Positions 56,337-64,000 of a stretch of 64,000 nt of DNA are shown here, in pieces. The DNA lies in the NCBI GenBank assembly GCA_027257055.1, contig JAPVLO010000323.1:1437001-1501000 (forward strand). Direction: 5' to 3'. The notes under the pieces were generated by a model. It saw nothing but the letters and a program-made list of their open reading frames with translations. It made no database searches and had not been told where the DNA came from. The stretch's first letter is position 1. Each line of letters begins with the position of its first letter. The DNA comes from Cephalopachus bancanus. Taxonomy: Eukaryota > Chordata > Mammalia > Primates > Tarsiidae. The translations under genes were made by a program, and so were the position numbers.

Positions 56337-56583
56337 AGCTTCTGTGTTTTTGTTTCATCTCTTCCACATCAGCAAAACATTTCCCTTTGAGGACATATTT
56401 CATCTGGGGAAACAAAAGAAAGTCGCTCGGGGTGGATGGAGTGACTAGGGATGGTGGGGCCATGGGAATCATGCCATTGTTGGTCAAACACTGCTGAACA
56501 CTCACCACAGTGTGGGTAGGTTGTTTGTGTAAATCACCCATCATAAAATGAGCAAATGAGTTGAATCTCCAAAAAAAATTCAC
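56337..56583 (-). pseudogene. Mariner transposase relic, C-terminal part
   Basis: The minus-strand frame contains LTNNGMIPMAPPSLVTPS, then SDFLLFPQMKYVLKGK and CFADVEEMKQK. This order matches the C-terminal half of mariner (DD34D) transposases: the region before the last catalytic aspartate, a degraded 'PPYSPDL' box (here PPSLVTPS), and the conserved 'DFFLFPxMKxxLKGxxF' block with 'FADVEEI/MK'. The catalytic 'SPDL' D is lost. The N-terminal DNA-binding part is absent, and the 3' side is cut by an Alu. It is non-functional and resembles the mariner group that also gave rise to domesticated mammalian transposase genes. Confidence 0.75.
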
Positions 56584-56584
56584 T

Positions 56585-57480
56585 GAAGCAGAACACAGCC
56601 TCTCACAACAATGCTAGCTGGTACATTGATGCGGATGGATTCCTAGAACACTTACCTAGTAGGGGAAACCAGTACTACAAGGGTCCCAACTTCCAAAAAT
56701 AATTCCTTTTTTTCTGGAGGGGTGTACCCCTCATCTGGTCAAGGGAACAGCCCAGGCAAAGGCACGGAGGTTGGAAAGGCTTGGCACAGATGACTGCCTT
56801 GTAGTTCCATATGGTGGGCTGGCAGGAATGCATGTGGGAAGTTCAGCCACTGCCCAGAGGATTTGGATTCTGGCCAAAATAAAACCACTGGGGTCAGGTC
56901 ACATTGCTGCTTTGTTAAATCCCACAGGGTACAAAAAAGCAAGAGCATTCACATTTCCAGTGAGTCACATGTAAATATTGCACAAGGTACTGAGGCTGGG
57001 GGCTGCTTTCACATCTGTTTACGTTTCTGCCACTGACACCATTCCAGTCTTGTCTTAGATTTCATTTCTTTCAAACTTCTATTATGTATAGTTACAAGAG
57101 ATAAGACTTCCTCCTTTAAGTCATGCTGTCTGGTTGTGGTGAGAACAGATAAGGGTGTGACTGTGGCAGATGGTGTCAAAGAAGACCCTGGTTGCCCTGT
57201 TCCCAGCAGGACCCTGAGTGAACCCTGGGTAAGTGCTTGTGAACAACGCTTAGCCCAACTTATCATCCTTTGTGTCCTGCTGCTACCAGGGAGATGTGGG
57301 TGCCACCCAGGGCATGGCCTTTTTCCCAGCTATTTCTTGGCTGTTGCTCCTCTTCCTGGTAGAAGAGAGAAAAAAAAAAAAAAAAGGAGGAAGGAAAGAG
57401 ACCATGTGCTCTTGGTGGGGTAGATTCTTCTTTTCTGGTCTGATGTAGTTTTCTCATTCAGAGAAGAACACCCCCTTCAG
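56585..57480. other. Unassigned stretch
   Basis: No gene recognised. 56740-56900 has weak L2-like words ('agcccaggcaaaggcacgga'). An A17 run lies at 57370-57386. Confidence 0.4.
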
Positions 57481-57489
57481 ATAACTGAC

Positions 57490-57825
57490 AGTCAGATATT
57501 TATGGAGAACCTCAAATCATCAAGACGTTAGGTAGACATGGATGCTGTTTACACCAGGTTTACAGTCTAGACAGGAAAACAGATGTTAAGCAAGTAGTAG
57601 TTACCCAAACTGATGTATATCCCTAAGTGTAGTACCAGTTGCCATGGAAACAAACAATAGGGGGACCTAAGCATGGACCTGGTCAGAAAGGGGTTACCTG
57701 AAAAAGGGACCATTTACACTGAAAACTGGATGAACAGGAGTTAGTTAGGAATAGGGATTGAGGAAGAATCTTCTAGGCAGATAAAAACGCACATGTACAG
57801 GCTAAGGTGGGAAAGGGCATACTTT
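57490..57825 (-). mobile_element. L2-like LINE fragment, minus strand
   Basis: 'cagtctagacaggaaaacag', 'gaagaatcttctaggcagat' and 'cacatgtacaggctaaggtg' follow the reverse L2 3' region. Confidence 0.6.
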
Positions 57826-57849
57826 TAAAGATTTTCTATCATCTTTGGA

Positions 57850-58387
<538 letters not shown>

Positions 58388-58394
58388 GAGTTAC

Positions 58395-60475
58395 TGATAA
58401 AAATAGGACTCTGATGCGGGTTGAAGATGAGTGCCAGATGACAGCCTGGCTCTGTTCAGGACAACGATCTCGTCTTCTCTTCTTCCAGACACAGTAGTGT
58501 CTAGGCCTCGGCCTTGGAGGGTCCTGGGCTGGGCACCAGAGCACAGAGGAGGGCACAGCACACAGTTTTAGGACAGTTCACCACATATCAGATGCAGCTG
58601 GTGGGCAGGTAGTCTACTCTTGGAGCTGGTTTCCAGGTGGTGCTGCATCCTAAGTCCAGGCAGAAGCCAACATCTCTCAGCACACCCAAGCCTGGAGGCG
58701 CATTTCTCCAACAGGGAGCTGGACCTGACACCCAATGGGACAGAAACCGGAGAACTTTAAACTGCCTGTTTTGCCCCAGGTCAGACTCCGGGCTGGATGC
58801 CAGTGGTAAAGGGTCAGCCTCAGCTTTCAAGCTTTGGCATTAAAGCCCAAGAGGGGTGGGTACCTCACAGGTCACCCTTTTACCTGTGCAACCTCAGGAC
58901 ACTTCTCCTAACTGGCAACCGTAACCTGAGCATCGTGAAGGCCCTGCTGGAAATGTTCCTATCTGTCCTGCCCTAAATAGCTTCTCTTCACTGTATACCT
59001 GACTCTTCTGACGGGGAGGCACTGCAGAACAGCCCTTTAAGATAATTCCATCTTCCTGCATTTGCTATTATGCTTTAGGTTATTTAGTGAATAAAAGTCT
59101 TGCTTATGTGTCATGAAAGTGAATCATTTCAAAAGCTGAAAAAAGAAATGTATGACATGCTCAAGCTCTTAAGAAAATTACTCAGTATTAAACCTGATCA
59201 ACGCTTCCCACTCACCCAGCATTTTATGTAGATCAGACTATTGGAGTGGAAAGACATGCTAAGCAACATTCAGTCCCACCCACTCACCAGCCTCATTTAG
59301 GTTGGGACCCTGTACATACTGACATAAGGCAGATCACTCTGGAAACAGCAGGATCACGAGGGCTGACGCTAAAGCCCAGAAGTTACAAGAACCCCATTTT
59401 GTCTCCCTGGATGAGACAGTCTCCAGTATCCTCAACACCACCAGATTCCCTGGGCCACAGCTGACCCTGAGAAGTGTGTTAATTTCTTCCAGGCCTTCCC
59501 ATCATCAGTTCAGCCGGGGTGTCCCTGATGATCTGAGAAACACCCAAGCCATTGGGCTCATTTCCAGCCTTGCAAAAAATTTCTCTGCCAACCTAGAGAA
59601 ATTATACTCACCACCAGAAAGAAAAAAAAAAAAAAAAAAGGAGACGGGCCAATTTCTTTCATCTTCTAGAAGAAAATGTTAAAATAGCTGATGTGACTGT
59701 GCAAACTCCTAGCAAAGTTGCTTGGTAAGTCGTCTTCCTTTTATTAGCAGAACCCCATGGAGAGCTGCAGTCCTACTGTGCAATGGGCCTCAGAGACAGC
59801 TGAGCCAGTGATTCCTGTGGCCTGACAGGTCGCGTGTCTCCAAGGGCCAGTATTTTAAAGAACCCCAAGGGAAATGCCAAGTGAACCAGTGCTACAAGGC
59901 AGCGGGTTGTTAGAGCTGGGTTGAAGCTTTCTTTGTGCTTAGCAGTGCGTTCAGCCAGAAGGCAAAGCCAGGGCCACAGCATCATGTAGGGCGAGGAAGG
60001 CAGCTTCTTATCTGGAACGCAGCATGAATTCAATAAGGACAGCATAACTCTCCCTCCTCCTCTCTCTCCTCACTCTCTAACAGTCTAAATCAGCAGAAGA
60101 ACAAATTTAGCCTGAACTGCGATTGGAAGTCATTTTGCAAGTCTAAAATGTTTGCCAGCTTTTTCCTATAATAAATCAGGACTCTTGGGGAGTTTCACTG
60201 GAACTTCCATTCTTTAATAAAATCCAAACTGACTGTGAGCCTCGTCTGCAAATTGGAACAAAAACCATGAGATGTTAACAATTATTTTTATAGCTTGGAG
60301 TCTTTATCCAACAACACCCACAGGGTCAGATATTCAGCATGACACTCCATTCTTCCAATGAGAGCAAACATGCTCAAAGATTTAGGTTACCGCATTAAAG
60401 TAAAAACTGTGCATTTTCAAAAATATTCACAAAGTTTGAGTCATTTGAACATTATATTTATATTAAAATGTTTGA
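58395..60475. other. Longest repeat-poor stretch outside the island
   Basis: About 2 kb with no Alu, L1 or MIR that I can recognise, of moderate GC. No convincing exon; frames of 64-90 codons are unsupported. An A18 run lies at 59622-59639. It is a candidate for conserved non-coding sequence. Confidence 0.4.
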
Positions 60476-60479
60476 AACT

Positions 60480-60770
60480 GCCGGGCACAGTGGCTCATGC
60501 CTGTAATCCCAGGACTTTGGGAGGAAGAGGTGAGAGAGGATTGCCTGAACCCGCGGGTTGGAGACCAGCCTGGGCAACTTTGTGAGACCTTATCTCTACA
60601 ATAAATAAAAAAACTGACTGGGCATTGTGGTGCACACCTGTAATTCCAGCTACTTGGAAGGCTGAGGCAGAAGGCTTACCTGAGCCCAGCAGGTCGAGGC
60701 TGCGGTAGCCATGAGTGTGCCACTGCACTCCAACCTGGACGACAGAGTAAGACTCCACTCAGAAACAAAT
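60480..60770 (+). mobile_element. Full-length Alu
   Basis: Complete dimer; the left arm has 'cctgaacccgcgggttggag', intermediate between the older and the younger type. Confidence 0.94.
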
Positions 60771-60869
60771 AAATGTTTAAAAATGTGTGTACAGGTGTGC
60801 ATAAGTTTACATCTGTATAAGTACTTTTCAATATTCAGAGCCTGCATACTTTAAAGGACAGAATACTGA

Positions 60870-61035
60870 ATTAGATCTTAAAATCCTAGGCTGTGCTTTC
60901 AACCTTACTACTTATTAGCCATGTGACCTTGGCAGTGTACAGTATATAAAAAGCAGAGATTTGGTGCTATGGTTTCCAGTTCAAAACCCAGTTCTGCCAT
61001 GTACCAGCTACATAACCTAATATATAATCTATATA
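60870..61035 (-). repeat. Two MIR fragments in series
   Basis: 'actacttattagccatgtga' and again 'ttcaaaacccagttctgcca' with 'taccagctacataacctaat': the same MIR core region appears twice in the same orientation. Confidence 0.6.
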
Positions 61036-61042
61036 TTATGTT

Positions 61043-61087
61043 CTCAGCCTGAGTGACAATGAGATTCCTACTCAAAAAAAAAAAAAA
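61043..61087 (+). repeat. Alu 3' terminal fragment
   Basis: Only the last 30 bases ('cagcctgagtgacaatgaga') and an A14 tail. Confidence 0.75.
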
Positions 61088-61130
61088 GTTGTCTGATGCT
61101 TTTTGCACAGGAAGAGGTTATTATTATTAT

Positions 61131-61418
61131 TATTATTATTTTTGAGTTGGAGTCTCACTCTGTTGCCCAGACTGGAGTGCAGTGGCCGCTCCCGGCCACC
61201 GCAGCCTCGACCTGCTGGGCTCCGGCGATCCTTCCTCCTCAGACTTCCAAGTAGCCGGAATTACAGGCATGCGCTACCACGCCCGGCTGATTTTTTAATT
61301 TATATTGTAGAGATGAGGTCTCACTGCCCAGGTGGGTCTCGAACCCGCGGGCTCAGGCAATCCACTCACCTCAGCCTCCCAAAGGTGCGGGATTACAGGC
61401 TGAGCCACCGAGCCCGGC
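61131..61418 (-). mobile_element. Full-length Alu, young GC-rich subfamily
   Basis: Complete dimer with (ATT)n tail. Flanking 'agaggttatta' / 'tgaggttatga'. It holds both hairpin regions with one stem change. Confidence 0.94.
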
Positions 61419-61424
61419 TGAGGT

Positions 61425-62005
61425 TATGAAGATGCAGATTGTAAATAAAATGAATGCAGCCAGCCTGTCAGAGAATACACAGGTCCTAGAATAAGGCAGC
61501 AGACATGGGTGCTAGCCTGAGTCTTCCACTAAGCTTTGGTTAAATGTAGATTATCTGTGCTCATCAGAGCCCAGCCCAGCAAGGTGAAAAGAACACTCAG
61601 CAGGGAGATGCACAGACCTAGGTACCATCTCCCTTGGTCAGTGGGGCTGTGCTCTCCAACACACCACTTTTCTTCCTCAGAAAATTCTCCATGGTTCCTC
61701 CTCACTGAGAAGTTCTCTGATTCCAGAATTACATTAGAGGATGAAGAGGAAAATAAGACATATAGAAAGTGACTCTGACTCAGGAGACAGAAACGAGGGT
61801 AGATATAGAGCAGGGGGAAGCGCTAGGCTGGAAGACACCAGTGAGCTCCAAAAGCCAGAGTTTTCAAAACACCAAAGTAGGCACAAAAGGATACAATTCT
61901 GACGTTAAGTGGTCAGCTTAATCTCTGCAGAGATGGGTTATGGCAGACCTGTAAGTTAAATATGTTCCTCTTCTGGATAGTCATGAGACTTTGAGATGGT
62001 TATAA
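61425..62005. other. Unassigned stretch
   Basis: Nothing recognised. Confidence 0.4.
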
Positions 62006-62009
62006 TTTT

Positions 62010-62135
62010 TAAGTTTGCTTTCTTGCCTGTAAAACTGGAACAAGACACCAAATAGGGTTGTTGGATGGATCGAGATAGCACACATAATAAATCTAGTAGG
62101 ATACCTGGCACATAGCAGGCGATAAATGAAGTTAC
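62010..62135 (-). repeat. MIR SINE fragment
   Basis: 'ttgcctgtaaaactggaaca', 'atagggttgttggatggatc' and 'gatacctggcacatagcagg' in reverse MIR order. Confidence 0.75.
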
Positions 62136-62206
62136 TTTGTATCCCACTATCTTACTTCTTCATACAGTGATGCTCTCCCATGGAAAGGAGTAAGAACTAG
62201 ATGATT

Positions 62207-62505
62207 CGATTTATTTATTTATTTATTTTGAGTTGGAGTCTCACTGTGTCACCCAGGCTGGAGTGCAGTGGCACGCTCACAGCCACTGCAGCCTTGACCT
62301 GCTGAGCTCAGGAGAGTCTTCAGCTTCAGCCTTCCAAGTAGGTAGAACTACAGGCACCACCATGCCTGGCTAATTTTTGACTTAATTGTAGAGATGAGGT
62401 CTTGCCAAGTTGCCCAGGCTGACCTCGAACCTGTGGGCTCAGGCAATCCTCTTACCTCGGCCTCCCAAGGTGCTGGGATTATAGGCGTGAGCCACCGCAC
62501 CCAGT
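62207..62505 (-). mobile_element. Full-length Alu
   Basis: Complete dimer with a (TTTA)n tail. Confidence 0.94.
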
Positions 62506-62509
62506 CCAG

Positions 62510-63410
62510 TGTTTAGATTTTTACCTTTCTCGATTTGAAGCCATCAATGAAGTTCACGATGTGTGTTATTCTGCCCTGATATCACAAGCCTCGCACGGTT
62601 TCCTCAGGCCTTCTAATTTGCACTGAATCCATTTTTTACGTGGCTCCTTTAGGCTTTCCTTTTACCCAGAGCAGCTGCCTGAGAAAGGTTCAATCAGTTG
62701 TGAAAAGGTTGGCTGGACTGATGTGGAAAAGTGACAGAGAACAGTTCTTTTCTCCCCTTGAGGATTTGAGAAGTTTCTCTATGTATTACCATAGACAAGG
62801 ATGTGAATCCAACCCCAGTTCAGGGAAAGACCAGAAGGAAACTCCCTTCACAGGTGGCATGTGGTTCCCTCAGTGGTGCAGTTTCAGAAACTCCAGGAGG
62901 GAAACCTTTCCACCTACTCCCTAATGATGGAGAAAAATTTTAAGAGAAACATTTTTTCACACCGCAATGGAAACTCACTGATTTCTGTTGAGAAGAAAAT
63001 AGTCAAGGCCATATACAAGGCACTCACACGCATTCAAACAGGTGCCTGGGGTACTAATTTATAAGCAACCCCAAATGTCATTGAAATGACTGAAAATATG
63101 AGGCCAGGTAACCAGCCTAAGGAATGAAAATTGGTCCTACTCCCATTCAGCACGTGGAATAAGTCTCTTACTGTGAACTTAAAGCTGTGGCAAAGAAACA
63201 AACAAAATCCTGCCTTCTAGTAAGAGAGAATCTTGATAACTGAGAGACATTTTGGATAGCACAAGCCAAAGCATTAGCCTTGAAATAATGGGTATTTAAT
63301 GTTCTTGAAGTCAGGATTTAGTGATAGGTGAGGATATGTAAGCTTATGTGGTTGGGGCAGCATGCAACAATACAACTGAGAAAGGACAGACAGACAGACA
63401 GAGAGAAGGG

Positions 63411-63449
<39 letters not shown>

Positions 63450-64000
63450 AAGGGAGTGAGATCTGGGAAGGGGAGGGTGGGGGCCAAGAAAGTAGAGTGC
63501 TTCTATAGGGAAAAAAGAGAGGAGACTCAGCAGTCTACAGGCCTGCTTGAGAGGCCTGGGAGATTCTTTATTGATTGCGGATGTTTGACAGAAATGCTCT
63601 GAGTTATGATAACTCTCATACTCCCTGCAGCCCCAGTCCCACCTGTCTTTCTGCTAAATCATCTTTAAACTCTACCTCACTCTTGCTAGGTTTTGTTTTA
63701 GGAAAAGAGAACAAGAAGACAGATGACAAAGTGTCATGATGCTATTTCCGGTAGAAAACCAGTTTCTCCATCTCTACCAAACATGTTGAATATACAAAAC
63801 ATTATTTTTTAACCCTCCCGGGGTGCCCACCCAATATGGTCTGGTGCCAGGCATAGCATGGGGCTTTCTACGAGTGCACCTCTTCTGAAACAGAGTCACT
63901 GAGATTAAGTGAGGGCCAATCACTTCTCAGGATCTTATCTCGAGGGCTGCTTTTGGTAAGGGCAAGGCAAGGAGAAACTGACTTTAAGAGCAGGAAATTG
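62510..64000. other. Unassigned stretch to the window end
   Basis: No gene or interspersed repeat recognised in about 1.5 kb apart from a purine microsatellite: (GACA)n then (GA)n at 63387-63447. Frames of 94 and 67 codons at 62640-63064 are unsupported. Confidence 0.4.

Overview
This is nuclear DNA of a primate. It carries about fifty Alu-type SINEs (7SL-derived dimers with A-rich tails and target-site duplications), plus MIR, L2, L1, MER3-like and LTR relics, and no prokaryotic-style genes. The Alus are not the AluS/AluY kind of monkeys and apes, and they lack the right-arm signature I associate with lemurs and galagos. They share their own features: GAGACCTCATCTCTACAATAAATC in the middle region (read as two overlapping shorter words), AGTTCCAGCTACTTGGAAGG at the right-arm start and CAGCAGGTCGAGGCTGCGG downstream. 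A non-simian primate fits best. I suspect a tarsier, but that is inference.

Layout. 1-23.6 kb: AT-rich intronic or intergenic DNA, dense in Alu, with L1 3' ends, an old L1-like block (3.69-4.74 kb), hAT relics (5.6-6.3, 7.85-8.2 kb), MIR and L2. 23.7-25.55 kb: one strong CpG island, the only convincing gene-regulatory locus. On the minus strand it contains a likely non-coding first exon ending in a splice donor at 24603, a 15-codon ORF and a (GGC)9 tract; on the plus strand there is a possible antisense donor at 24092. If the minus-strand exon is real, 1-24.6 kb is its first intron and 25.1-64 kb lies upstream. 25.6-64 kb: repeat-rich DNA with a solo LTR (30.3-31.1 kb), an L2 reverse-transcriptase relic (46-47.2 kb), a MER3 element cut up by Alus (48.2-49.4 kb), a mariner transposase relic (56.3-56.6 kb) and long microsatellites.

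No protein-coding exon could be recognised. Nearly all open frames are antisense or sense Alu, or stop-poor frames of the CpG island. The points most worth a second look are structural: two local inverted duplications (29.15-29.75 kb and 53.37-54.36 kb), a 15-bp insertion that looks like the two outermost ends of an Alu with a target duplication (14.0 kb), two Alus inserted at the same target word (9.3-9.9 kb), a non-retrotransposed copy of an Alu segment (17.8/18.7 kb), and a young Alu subfamily whose B-box region forms a perfect tRNA T-arm-like hairpin. I found no evidence of a new multi-gene system.
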